Assembly (NCBI RefSeq): GCF_000802185.1
Contig: NZ_KN676113.1
Span: 5,154,028 to 5,218,027, forward strand
Source of the DNA: Belnapia sp. F-4-1
GTDB lineage: Bacteria; Pseudomonadota; Alphaproteobacteria; Acetobacterales; Acetobacteraceae
Direction of reading: 5' to 3'
DNA: 64,000 nucleotides
Shown: in pieces, positions 9,482 through 17,156 of the stretch
Layout: each line of letters begins with the position of its first letter
Position numbering within the stretch: the first letter of the stretch is position 1
The notes under the pieces: generated by a model
What the model was told of the DNA's origin: nothing
The model's input: the letters and a program-made list of their open reading frames with translations, nothing else
Databases searched by the model: none
Position numbers and translations under genes: made by a program

Positions 9482-9927
9482 CGCCGCAGGATCACCGTCC
9501 CCAGCACGTCCAGCACCTTGGCCCCGTCGGCGACGCGGTGCGCGGTGAAGCGCAGCTTGGCCACGCCGCGGTCCGGCTTGCTGCGGCTCGGCGTCAGCTC
9601 CTCCACCACGCCGGTGACGTGCAGGGTGTCGCCGGGCCTCACCGGGGCAGGCCAGGCGATCTCCATCCCTGCCCCGCCCATCGAGACCTTCGCCAGCACG
9701 CCGGTGCGGATCATGGTGGCGAAGCTGGCCGAGAGCGTGTGCAGGCCGGAGGCGATGAGGCCGCCGAAAGGCCCCTCCTCCGCCGCCGCCTCGTCCACAT
9801 GGAAGGGCTGCGGGTCGAAGCGGCGGCCGAAATCGAGAATCTCGTCGCGGGTCATCTCCAGCGTCCCGAAGTCGAAGCGTTGGCCGACCGAAAGCTCGTC
9901 GAAGGAGGCGATGGGTGCGAGGCTCAC
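9478..9927 (-). CDS. MaoC-like hot-dog dehydratase
   Basis: A 149-residue MaoC-type protein. The catalytic segment FGRRFDPQPFHVDEAAA, followed by FGGLIASGLHTLS, carries the hydratase Asp and His pair typical of (R)-specific enoyl-CoA hydratases. The C-terminal part (PVRPGDTLHVTGVVEEL) completes the hot-dog fold. It probably hydrates a trans-2-enoyl-CoA or related thioester. The GTG start overlaps the stop codon of the upstream SDR gene (GTGA), so translation is coupled and the two enzymes likely act in one acyl-CoA pathway. The substrate cannot be told from sequence. Confidence 0.88.
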   Translation of the reverse strand: MSLAPIASFDELSVGQRFDFGTLEMTRDEILDFGRRFDPQPFHVDEAAAEEGPFGGLIASGLHTLSASFATMIRTGVLAKVSMGGAGMEIAWPAPVRPGDTLHVTGVVEELTPSRSKPDRGVAKLRFTAHRVADGAKVLDVLGTVILRR

Positions 9928-10706
9928 GCCAGCACCTGCATGTCGCCGTCGACCGAGAGCGATTGGCCGCTGATCGTCGCGCCGAAGGGCGAGCAGAGGT
10001 AGAGCGCCATGTTGGCGATGTCCTGCGGCGTGACGTAGCAGCGGAGCGAGACGGCGCGCAGCGCCTCCGCCTCCTGCTCGGCGAAGCTGCGGCCGTTCGC
10101 CTGGGCCTTGGCCTCGATGACGCGGCGGATGCGGTCGCCGGCGACGAGGCCGGGGAGGATGGCGTTCACCCGGATTCGCTCCGGCCCAAGCTCGATGGCA
10201 AGGGACTTGGTGAAGCCGATGACGCCCCATTTCGCCGCCGCATAGGGGCTGCGGAGGGGGAAGCCGAAGCGCCCGGCGGCCGAGGAGAGGTTGACGATGG
10301 AGCCACCGCCCGCCGCGCGCAGCGCCGGCACCGCGCGGCGGGCGCAATGGAACATGGCCTCGAGGTCGATCTTCAGCGTGCGGCTCAGTGCCTCCGGCGT
10401 CACGTCCTCGACGCGGGCGGTGGGGCCGGCGATGCCGGCATTGTTCACCAGCACGTCGAGCCCGCCGAGATGGGCCACGGCGGCATCGACGAAGCCCTCG
10501 CAGCCCTCGACGCTTTCCATGTCGGCCAGCATGGAAGGGTGGGGCGAGGCGGCCAGCGCTTCCTGATCGACGTCGCAGAGGAAGACCTTCGCCCCGCAAC
10601 TCGCAAAACCATCGGCCATGGCGCGGCCGATGCCGCCCGCGCCGGCGCTGATCGCCACGCGTAATCCGTCGAGCCGCACCGTGAGCGGCGCCGTGTTGTC
10701 CTGCAT
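9924..10706 (-). CDS. SDR-family NAD(P)-dependent oxidoreductase
   Basis: A 260-residue classical short-chain dehydrogenase/reductase. Visible motifs: a variant cofactor loop SAGAGGIGRAM, VLVNNAGIAGP, the catalytic Ser in VNLSSAAGRFG and YAAAK, and the C-terminal GQSLSVDGDMQVL. It likely oxidises or reduces a hydroxyacyl or related carbonyl compound, paired with the MaoC hydratase it overlaps by 4 bases. The ATG at 10706 sits behind GAGGGAAGGA, a strong ribosome site; longer upstream frames run into the preceding gene. Substrate unknown. Confidence 0.9.
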   Translation of the reverse strand: MQDNTAPLTVRLDGLRVAISAGAGGIGRAMADGFASCGAKVFLCDVDQEALAASPHPSMLADMESVEGCEGFVDAAVAHLGGLDVLVNNAGIAGPTARVEDVTPEALSRTLKIDLEAMFHCARRAVPALRAAGGGSIVNLSSAAGRFGFPLRSPYAAAKWGVIGFTKSLAIELGPERIRVNAILPGLVAGDRIRRVIEAKAQANGRSFAEQEAEALRAVSLRCYVTPQDIANMALYLCSPFGATISGQSLSVDGDMQVLA

Positions 10707-10720
10707 CCTGTTTCCTTCCC

Positions 10721-11293
10721 TCATCGAATAGCCGCGGCCAACTCGCCGCCGAGCATCCGGAGCTGCTGTGCCTCCACCGCCGGCACGACGGACGGGAGGC
10801 TCACCCGCAGCTTCACGAAGGCACGGCGCGAGAGGCCGAGGCAGAGATAGCTGTCCGACCGGCTGCCGCCGTCGAAGGCGAGGCTGAATTCCTCGCAGCG
10901 CATCGCCTCGGCGCCGGACGACAGGGTGATGACCGGGCCGGGCTGGCGCGACTCGATGCGGTAGCGGCGCATGGGGCCAAGCATCTCGACCTCGCGCACC
11001 GCCTGGGTGAACTCGGCGGCCAGGCTCTCGGCGGTCGCGCCGCCCGGGAGGCTGCGGTCGTAGAGGTAGAGGGTGGCGACGCCGGGCCCGCCGGGCGAGG
11101 GGCGGTACTCGGCGGCGGCGCCGAGCCCGGCCCCGTTCGGCCTCGCCTCGAAATCGGTGACACTGGCGCGGCGCCAGCCGGCGGCCTCGGCGGGCAGGGT
11201 TGCGATGCGCTGCAGCGGCGTCGCCGCATCCTTCGGAGCCTGGGCGGCGGGGAGCGCGATCAACAGGGCGAGGGCGACGAGCGGCCGGGTCAT
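10721..11293 (-). CDS. Exported protein of unknown function
   Basis: A 190-residue protein that starts with a clean signal peptide (MTRPLVALALLIALPAAQA, cleavage about residue 19). The mature part is a mixed alpha/beta sequence with no catalytic motif I recognise; it has two cysteines (in MRCEEF and LCLGL) that could form a disulfide. It is probably periplasmic. It precedes the SDR gene by only 14 bases on the same strand, so all three genes (this, SDR, MaoC) may share a transcript. It is divergent from the EEP-family gene, with 45 bases between starts. Confidence 0.75.
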   Translation of the reverse strand: MTRPLVALALLIALPAAQAPKDAATPLQRIATLPAEAAGWRRASVTDFEARPNGAGLGAAAEYRPSPGGPGVATLYLYDRSLPGGATAESLAAEFTQAVREVEMLGPMRRYRIESRQPGPVITLSSGAEAMRCEEFSLAFDGGSRSDSYLCLGLSRRAFVKLRVSLPSVVPAVEAQQLRMLGGELAAAIR

Positions 11294-11338
11294 GCAGGAG
11301 GCTAGGCACCCCGGCGGCGGCCCGGCAAGCTCCCTCCC

Positions 11339-12205
11339 ATGCGCATCCTGATTCTTGCCCTGCTTCTCCTCGCCCCTGGCCTCGCCCTGGGGGCGGAGCT
11401 GAAGCTGGCGAGCTGGAACATCGCCTGGCTCACCAGCCGCACGGCGCTGCTGCCGCGGGACAGGGCGCCGCGGGAGAGCGGCGACGTCGCCCGGCTCGCC
11501 GAGTATGCGCGGCGGCTGGACGCCGATATCGTCGCCTTGCAGGAGGTCGATGGGCCGGAGGCGGCGGCGCAGGTGCTCGATCCGCGGGCCTATGCCTTCT
11601 ACTTTCCGGAGGAGGACGACCTCCAGCGCTCCGGCTTCGCCATCCGGCGGGGCCTGCGCGTCATCCGCAACCCAGATCTCGAGGCGCTCGACCTCAACCC
11701 GGAGGCCCAGCGCTCGCTCCGGCGTGGCGCGGATGTCACCGTGGAGGCGGGCGGGGCGCGGCTGCGGCTGCTCTCGCTGCATCTGAAGAGCGGGTGCAGC
11801 AGCGGGCGGCTGGAGCGGGAGGACCGGGATTGCGAGCAGCTCGCGCGCCAGGGCGAGGTCCTTGCCGGCTGGATCGCGGCGCGGCGGCGGGAAGGCGTGG
11901 CCTTCGCCCTGCTCGGCGACTTCAACCGCGCCTTCGAACGGCCGGAGGAGCCGCTCTGGGGCCGGCTCAGCGCGGCCGCCCCGCTCACGCGCGTGACGGA
12001 GGGCGTCTCCAACCCCTGCTGGGCGGGGCCGCGTGGCGGACGGGCCTTCATCGACCATATCCTGCTGGGTGGCCGGGCGCGCGATTGGCTGGTGCCGGAC
12101 AGCCTGCGCGTCCTTGCCTATGCCGAGCAGGGGCGGGACTGGCGCGAGCGCCTTTCCGACCATTGCCCGCTCAGCATCCGCCTGCGCCTGCCCCGAGGAG
12201 AATGA
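11339..12205 (+). CDS. Exported endonuclease/exonuclease/phosphatase-family protein
   Basis: A 288-residue EEP-fold protein with a signal peptide (MRILILALLLLAPGLALG). EEP landmarks: LASWNIAWL at the start of the mature part, IVALQEVDGPEAA with the metal-binding Glu, LLSLHLKSGC, LLGDFNRAF, and FIDHILLGG with LSDHCPLSI at the catalytic His end. Family members cut phosphodiester or phosphomonoester bonds with Mg2+: DNases, sphingomyelinases, inositol phosphatases. Two Cys near residues 158 and 168 could form a disulfide in the periplasm. Its stop overlaps the polyphosphate kinase region (ATGA), suggesting a shared transcript. Confidence 0.87.
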   Translation: MRILILALLLLAPGLALGAELKLASWNIAWLTSRTALLPRDRAPRESGDVARLAEYARRLDADIVALQEVDGPEAAAQVLDPRAYAFYFPEEDDLQRSGFAIRRGLRVIRNPDLEALDLNPEAQRSLRRGADVTVEAGGARLRLLSLHLKSGCSSGRLEREDRDCEQLARQGEVLAGWIAARRREGVAFALLGDFNRAFERPEEPLWGRLSAAAPLTRVTEGVSNPCWAGPRGGRAFIDHILLGGRARDWLVPDSLRVLAYAEQGRDWRERLSDHCPLSIRLRLPRGE

Positions 12206-12207
12206 CG

Positions 12208-13089
12208 ATGGACATCAAGCAGCGCCGCAAGCTGGTTGAACGCTACCAGGTGGAGCAGGGTAAGGGCTTCCGCCTGGCGGATTGGGAAACCGGCGATACC
12301 GCCGGCCTCGACCTGAAGAAGGAGGAGGCCGCCCGGCTGTTGCAGGAGGGCGTGGAGCGCCTCGCCGGGCTGCAAGACAAGCTTTATGCGCAGGACCGCT
12401 GGGCGGTGCTCTGCCTTTTCCAGGCAATGGACGCGGCAGGGAAGGACGGCGCCGTCAAGCACGTCTTCACCGGCGTCAATCCGCAGGGCTGCCATGCCAC
12501 CAGCTTCAAGGCGCCGGGGCCGGTGGAGCTCGACCACGACTTCCTCTGGCGGCATGTGATGGCGCTGCCTGCGCGGGGGCAGATCGGCATCCACAACCGC
12601 TCCTGGTATGAGGAGGTGCTGATCGCCCGCGTCCATGCCCAGGTGCTGGACCGGCAGAAGCTGCCCGCCGCGCTGCGCACCAAGCGCATCTGGGAGGAGC
12701 GGCTGGCCGACATCGCCGCCTTCGAGGGCTATCTCGGCCGGCAGGGCGTGGTGGTGGTGAAGTTCTTCCTGCATCTCGGCAAGGAAGAGCAGCGCCGGCG
12801 CTTCCTCAAGCGGATCGACGAGCCGGAGAAGAACTGGAAATTCGAGATGGGCGATATCGCCGAGCGGCGGCATTGGGACGCCTATCAGGAGGCCTATGAG
12901 AAGGCGATCCGCGCGACCGCGACACCGGCCGCGCCCTGGTACGTCGTCCCCGCCGATCATAAGTGGTTCACGCGGCTGGTGGTGGCGGAGGCGCTGGCGC
13001 AGACCCTCGAATCGCTCGACCTGCACTACCCGGTGATGACGGCGGAGGCGCGGACACAGCTTGAGGAAGGTCGGCGCGAACTGGGCTGA
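12208..13089 (+). CDS. PPK2-family polyphosphate:nucleotide phosphotransferase
   Basis: A 293-residue single-domain PPK2 protein. The Walker A-like loop MDAAGKDG (residues 74-81), the HVFTGVNPQG segment, the NRSWYEEVLIARVH region and the lid-type VKFFLHLGKEEQ motif are in order. PPK2 enzymes move phosphate between polyphosphate and nucleotides; this subgroup most resembles the polyphosphate:AMP/ADP phosphotransferases rather than two-domain PAPs. The ATG at 12208 is 7 bases past GAGGAG; an ATG at 12202 is possible but too close to it. It is likely co-transcribed with the exported EEP protein. Confidence 0.88.
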   Translation: MDIKQRRKLVERYQVEQGKGFRLADWETGDTAGLDLKKEEAARLLQEGVERLAGLQDKLYAQDRWAVLCLFQAMDAAGKDGAVKHVFTGVNPQGCHATSFKAPGPVELDHDFLWRHVMALPARGQIGIHNRSWYEEVLIARVHAQVLDRQKLPAALRTKRIWEERLADIAAFEGYLGRQGVVVVKFFLHLGKEEQRRRFLKRIDEPEKNWKFEMGDIAERRHWDAYQEAYEKAIRATATPAAPWYVVPADHKWFTRLVVAEALAQTLESLDLHYPVMTAEARTQLEEGRRELG

Positions 13090-13128
13090 ACCCTTGACCT
13101 GCGCCAAGCGGGTTGCGACCTATGGGGC

Positions 13129-13410
13129 GTGAGGGACCTTTTTCCCGTCGGCCGTGACGATGATCGTCTCTGGGCCGTCTACGCCACGGTCGGGCGCATC
13201 AACCGCGTAGCCGATGTCTATCGGAGCCGCGCCGCGGCGCTCGCGGACCGCGACTGGCGGGCGCAGCAGGTGAAAGCCTATGAGGACTTCCTCCGCCGCA
13301 GCCGCCAGCCGGTGCCGCATTACAGCGTGGCGCCCATCACCCGGGCCGAGTTGCCGCGGAAATGGACCCCCCTCCCCGCGCTGGGCTTCCTCCGCGGCCA
13401 GTTCATCTAG
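13129..13410 (+). CDS. Small conserved-looking protein of unknown function
   Basis: A 93-residue frame starting at GTG. Third codon positions are strongly GC-biased and the residue mix is protein-like: an acidic start (RDDDRLWAVYATVG), a helical Arg/Ala-rich middle (YRSRAAALADRDWRAQQVKAYEDFLRR) and a Pro-containing tail. No domain or signal is recognised. It fills the space between ppk2 and the convergent flippase gene. It could be a short regulator or a remnant, and I am only moderately sure that it is expressed. Confidence 0.5.
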   Translation: MRDLFPVGRDDDRLWAVYATVGRINRVADVYRSRAAALADRDWRAQQVKAYEDFLRRSRQPVPHYSVAPITRAELPRKWTPLPALGFLRGQFI

Positions 13411-13449
13411 GGGAAGATGGCCGGGTCGGGGCCCCGGCCATGATGCCCC

Positions 13450-14886
13450 CTACGCCTCCCTCAGCGCCCGCGGCCAGCGGCCGCCGAGCAGGAGCGCCAG
13501 CATCGCCACATAGGTCGTGGCGCCGCAGCCGCCGATCATGGAGATCGCCATCAGTGCCGGTTTGCCCTGCACATGCTGCGCGACCAGCATAGCGACCGCC
13601 GCCATGGCGAGCGTCGCCACCACCGGGACCACCAGCTGGGCACAGAGCCAGCGCAGCGGCCGCTCTAGGGCGCGCAGGCCGAGGGTCAGCTGCAAGGGCA
13701 CGACGGCGAGCGTCCCGCCCACCCAGCAGACGGCTGCCCCGGCGGCATCGGCTGGACGCATCGCCAGCAGCGCCAGCAGCGGCACGGCGAAGGCGATGAG
13801 CTGGGTAATAAGGTTCATCCGCGTCCGCCCGAGCGCCAGCCAGAGCGCCGGCGCCGGGCCGATCAGGAAGGCCGGTATCGCCGCCAGCGCCACCAGCCGG
13901 GCGGGGTCGGCGGCGGCAACCCAGGGGCCGCCCATCAACAGGGTGACGAGCTGCGGCGCGGTGATGGCGAGGCCGACCGCGATCGGCAGGCCGATCAACG
14001 CCTGGAGCTGCGCCAAGTCGCCGTAGCATTGCGCCATGGCGTCCCGGTCATGCTGGAGGGCGGAAAGGCGCGGCATGGCGAGACGGGCGGAAGCGCCGCT
14101 CACCACCGACATGGAGACATCGAGCAGGCGGAAGGCGATGTGCGTCACCGCCACCACCGTTTCCGCCACCATGGTGCCGAGGACGAGGATGAAGATCCGG
14201 TAGCGCCCGTTCAGCACCAGCAGCGCCAGGATCTGCGGCCCGGCGATCGGCCAAAGGTCGTTGATCGCCGCCCGGTCCAGCATCAGCCGTGGCCGCCAGC
14301 CGGACAGCAGGCTGAGAAGGAGGAAGACGCCGAAGGTCGCCGCCGCCTGCTGCACCACCATCGCCCAGGGACCCCATCCGGCGGCGGCGGCAAGCATCCC
14401 GAGCCCGACCGAGAGGGGTTGGCAGATCAGCACCCGCTGCGCCAGCAGCCGGTAGTGCCGGGCCCGTAGCGCCAGCGACGCCATCAGCCCGGAGGCGGCG
14501 GAGAAGGGCAGCAGCAGGGCCAGCACATGGATCATGTCGGTCAGGATAGGCGCGCCGATGGCGCGCGCGATCAGCGGCGCCGCGAGGCCAAGGCCGAGCA
14601 CGGCGATCAGCGCCACGCCGATCGTCACCCAAAGGGCGGAGGAGCGGTGCCGCTCCTCGAGGTTCCGCCGCTGCAGCAAGGCGTCGCCGAAGAGGGCGGC
14701 GATGGGGAAGTCGATGGTGAGGAAGGCACTCGCCGCGATGGCGCCGATGCCTGCCGCCTCCGGCCCGATCAGCCGCGCGATGAAAAGCAGCCCGACCAGC
14801 GAGAAGGCCGCCGAGGCGAGGGTTTCCGCCGCCACCCAGGCAGGGGAGCCGGAAGCGGGCAGAATCCGCCGTGCCACGCCGATCAT
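13450..14886 (-). CDS. Polysaccharide flippase, Wzx / MATE-like (MVF) family
   Basis: A 478-residue integral membrane protein with about 12-14 hydrophobic helices spread evenly (for example VAAETLASAAFSLVGLLFIA and LITQLIAFAVPLLALLAM). The pattern and length fit lipid-linked oligosaccharide flippases (Wzx). These move undecaprenyl-linked glycans across the inner membrane. It lies downstream of, and in the same direction as, the dprE2-dprE1-ubiA-like genes after a 157-base gap, so it may export the arabinose-containing glycan or lipid those genes prepare. The gap is relatively AT-rich and could hold its own promoter. Confidence 0.85.
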   Translation of the reverse strand: MIGVARRILPASGSPAWVAAETLASAAFSLVGLLFIARLIGPEAAGIGAIAASAFLTIDFPIAALFGDALLQRRNLEERHRSSALWVTIGVALIAVLGLGLAAPLIARAIGAPILTDMIHVLALLLPFSAASGLMASLALRARHYRLLAQRVLICQPLSVGLGMLAAAAGWGPWAMVVQQAAATFGVFLLLSLLSGWRPRLMLDRAAINDLWPIAGPQILALLVLNGRYRIFILVLGTMVAETVVAVTHIAFRLLDVSMSVVSGASARLAMPRLSALQHDRDAMAQCYGDLAQLQALIGLPIAVGLAITAPQLVTLLMGGPWVAAADPARLVALAAIPAFLIGPAPALWLALGRTRMNLITQLIAFAVPLLALLAMRPADAAGAAVCWVGGTLAVVPLQLTLGLRALERPLRWLCAQLVVPVVATLAMAAVAMLVAQHVQGKPALMAISMIGGCGATTYVAMLALLLGGRWPRALREA

Positions 14887-15043
14887 CGGCTGGCCAAGCC
14901 CAGCCTGGGCGAATCAAGGTCCCTGCGATTCAACCGCGCCATGCCTTGCGCCATTCATGTCCTCGGTATTTCATGTATGTTAATGGTATATTAGAGAAGC
15001 TGCAGCCAGCGTCAGACGGTGCAGAAAGTCAGATGTCCAGCCT
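14887..15043. other. Spacer between dprE2-like gene and flippase gene
   Basis: This 157-base stretch has no gene. It contains a short AT-rich patch around 14965-15000 (TATTTCATGTATGTTAATGG) in otherwise GC-rich DNA. A promoter for the flippase gene could lie here, but no convincing hexamer pair was placed. Confidence 0.4.
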
Positions 15044-15787
15044 TCAGATGTTCAGCTTGTTAAAGATCGGCGTCGGCAACAGGCGGATGATGGTCATCAC
15101 CGGCCACCAGATGATCGGCAGGTAGGCGCTGCCCCCGCCGCGCCCCGCCCGGCGCCAGGCCGCGGCGGCGAACTGGCGGGGCGACGCCATGAAGGGGAGC
15201 CGCGGCAGCGCCCAGGTCATCCCCGTGTCGACCGGCCCTGCCTTGATGCAAAGCACCCGCACGCCAGCCCCCGAGAGCCGCGCCGCATAGCCTTGCAGAT
15301 AGACCAAGAGCGCCGCCTTGGTGGCGCCGTAGAGGAAGTTGCGCTTCCGCCCGCGGTCGCCGGCGACCGAGCCGAGGGCGACGACCGTGCCGCCCCGTTG
15401 CGCTTCCAGCACCGGCCCGAGCGCGCCGAGCACCGAGGCGGCGCCGGTGAAATTGGCCTCCACCATGCCGGCGGCGACCGCCGGGTCGGCATCCGCCTCC
15501 GCCTGCTCCGGCATGACGCCGAAGGCGAGGAAGACGTTGAGCAACCCGCTGGCCGCATGCTGGCGGCATTCGGCGACGAAGCCGGCATGGCTGGCGAGGT
15601 CCCGCGCCTCGAAGCGCATCGGCCGGGCCGGAACGCCGTAGCGGATGGAGAGGTCGGCAGCCTGGTGCTCCAGGTCCTCCATGTCGCGCCCGGCCAGCAG
15701 CAGCGCCGCGCCATGCGAAGCAGCCTCCCGCGCGAAGGCCCGCGCCACGGCCGAGGAGGCGCCGAGGATCAGCCAGGTGTCGCTCAC
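15044..15787 (-). CDS. DprE2-like decaprenylphosphoryl-2-keto-ribose reductase (SDR)
   Basis: A 247-residue atypical SDR. The cofactor loop is LILGASSAVARAFA; catalytic elements are VVALGSVAGD and NFLYGATKA (YxxxK). The far C-terminus, PVMTIIRLLPTPIFNKLNI, closely follows the mycobacterial DprE2 C-terminus (VMMVLRHIPRSIFRKLPI as I recall it), which is unusual for generic SDRs and supports the call. DprE2 reduces the 2-keto intermediate made by DprE1, completing epimerisation of lipid-linked ribose to arabinose. Its GTG start overlaps the DprE1-like stop by 4 bases, so the two are translationally coupled. Confidence 0.85.
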   Translation of the reverse strand: MSDTWLILGASSAVARAFAREAASHGAALLLAGRDMEDLEHQAADLSIRYGVPARPMRFEARDLASHAGFVAECRQHAASGLLNVFLAFGVMPEQAEADADPAVAAGMVEANFTGAASVLGALGPVLEAQRGGTVVALGSVAGDRGRKRNFLYGATKAALLVYLQGYAARLSGAGVRVLCIKAGPVDTGMTWALPRLPFMASPRQFAAAAWRRAGRGGGSAYLPIIWWPVMTIIRLLPTPIFNKLNI

Positions 15788-17145
15788 AGCCCGATCCTCC
15801 GCGCCATATCGGATGAAAGGCGCCGGTTCGGGTCCACCTGCTCCCGCACTGCCCGGAACTCGTCCGCCCGCGGATACATGGCGGCGAAGCCCTCGGCCGA
15901 AAGCAGGCTGTCCTTCGCCAGGTAGATGCGCCCGCCGGCATCGCGGGTGATGCGCTCCAGCCGGGCGAAGATCGCCTCGCTGCCGGGCCGGGCGGGAATG
16001 TCGAGGGCCAGCGAATAGCCGGGCATGCCGAAGGAAAGCATTCCCTGCCCCTGCGGCCCCATCACCTTGAGCACGGCGAGGAAGGATGCATTGCCGCCCG
16101 CCGCCACCGTCTCCAGCAGCTGGCGCAGCGCCGCCTCGCCGGGGCCGGGCGGCACCACGCATTGGAACTGGCGGAAGCCCTGCCTGCCGTACATCCGGTT
16201 CCAGCCCTCGATGGCATCGAGGGGGTAAAGGAACTGGCGGTAGGGCACCGTCACCTGCTGGCCGGAAGCCGGCACGCGGCGCCAGTAGACTTCGTTGAAG
16301 GCGCGCACGCTGGCGCCGTTCAGCAGCCAGCCCGGTGCGTCGATGGGAAAGCGCCTTGCCTTGGCCGGCCGGGCCTCGAGGCCCGACTCGGCCGGCTCCG
16401 CCGTCTCCAGCACGCCGCGGCCGAGGGAGGCGCCGCCGGCCAGCGCATCGATCCAGCCGACCGACCAGGTGGCGCCCGCCGCGGCCGCGAAGCCGGCAAG
16501 GAAATCGTCGAGGTCGCGCACCCGCCGCCGGCGCACCGCCAGCGCGTTGGAGGGCACGCGCATCAGCCGGACGCAGAGCGCGGCGACGAGGCCGGTGAGG
16601 CCGATGCCGCCGACCGTTGCCTGGAACAAGGCGGGGTCGCTTTCCGGCGAGACGCGCTGCATCCGCCCGTCGGGCAGCAGCAGGTCGAACCAGAGCACAT
16701 GCTCGCCGAAGCTGCCCGCATGGTGGTGGTTCTTGCCATGGACGTCATTCGCCAGCGCGCCGCCGAGCGTCACATGCGAGGTGCCCGGCGAGACCGGGGC
16801 GACGAAGCCGCGCGGCAGGAAGACCTCCAGCAGATCTGCGAAAGTCACGCCGGGCTCCGCCACCAGTTCGCCCGTCGCCGGGTCGAAGCCGAGGATGCGG
16901 TCGAGCCGGCCGGTGATGACCACGGCGCCATCGGTGTTGAGCGCCGCATCGCCATAGCTCCGCCCGCCGCCATGGGCGATGAGCGTACGTCCCTCCGGCG
17001 CCTCGAGCGCGGCGCGCAGCTCGCGCAGCCGCTCCGGCCGCGCGGCGAGGCAGGGGCTGAGGCTGGAGCGGCCCCAGCCTTGCAGGGCCGTCTGCTTCCA
17101 GGCGGTGGTGCGCGTCGCCGCTTGCGCGGTCAGCGTATCGGGCAT
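15784..17145 (-). CDS. DprE1-like FAD-dependent decaprenylphosphoryl-ribose 2-oxidase
   Basis: A 453-residue VAO-type flavoprotein. The FAD domain has HGGGRSYGDAAL, PGTSHVTLGGALANDVHGK and HHHAGSFGEHV; His136 corresponds to the flavin-site His132 of mycobacterial DprE1. The C-terminal region keeps IYLAKDS, whose Lys411 matches the catalytic Lys418, and ends in SSDMARRIGL like DprE1. The position of Cys387, the covalent target of benzothiazinones in mycobacteria, is Ala380 here (SLALDIP). The enzyme would oxidise the C2 hydroxyl of polyprenyl-phosphoryl-ribose. It lies 12 bases after the HAD-UbiA gene and overlaps the DprE2-like gene, giving a compact pathway operon. Confidence 0.9.
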   Translation of the reverse strand: MPDTLTAQAATRTTAWKQTALQGWGRSSLSPCLAARPERLRELRAALEAPEGRTLIAHGGGRSYGDAALNTDGAVVITGRLDRILGFDPATGELVAEPGVTFADLLEVFLPRGFVAPVSPGTSHVTLGGALANDVHGKNHHHAGSFGEHVLWFDLLLPDGRMQRVSPESDPALFQATVGGIGLTGLVAALCVRLMRVPSNALAVRRRRVRDLDDFLAGFAAAAGATWSVGWIDALAGGASLGRGVLETAEPAESGLEARPAKARRFPIDAPGWLLNGASVRAFNEVYWRRVPASGQQVTVPYRQFLYPLDAIEGWNRMYGRQGFRQFQCVVPPGPGEAALRQLLETVAAGGNASFLAVLKVMGPQGQGMLSFGMPGYSLALDIPARPGSEAIFARLERITRDAGGRIYLAKDSLLSAEGFAAMYPRADEFRAVREQVDPNRRLSSDMARRIGL

Positions 17146-17156
17146 GGGGGCCTGTC

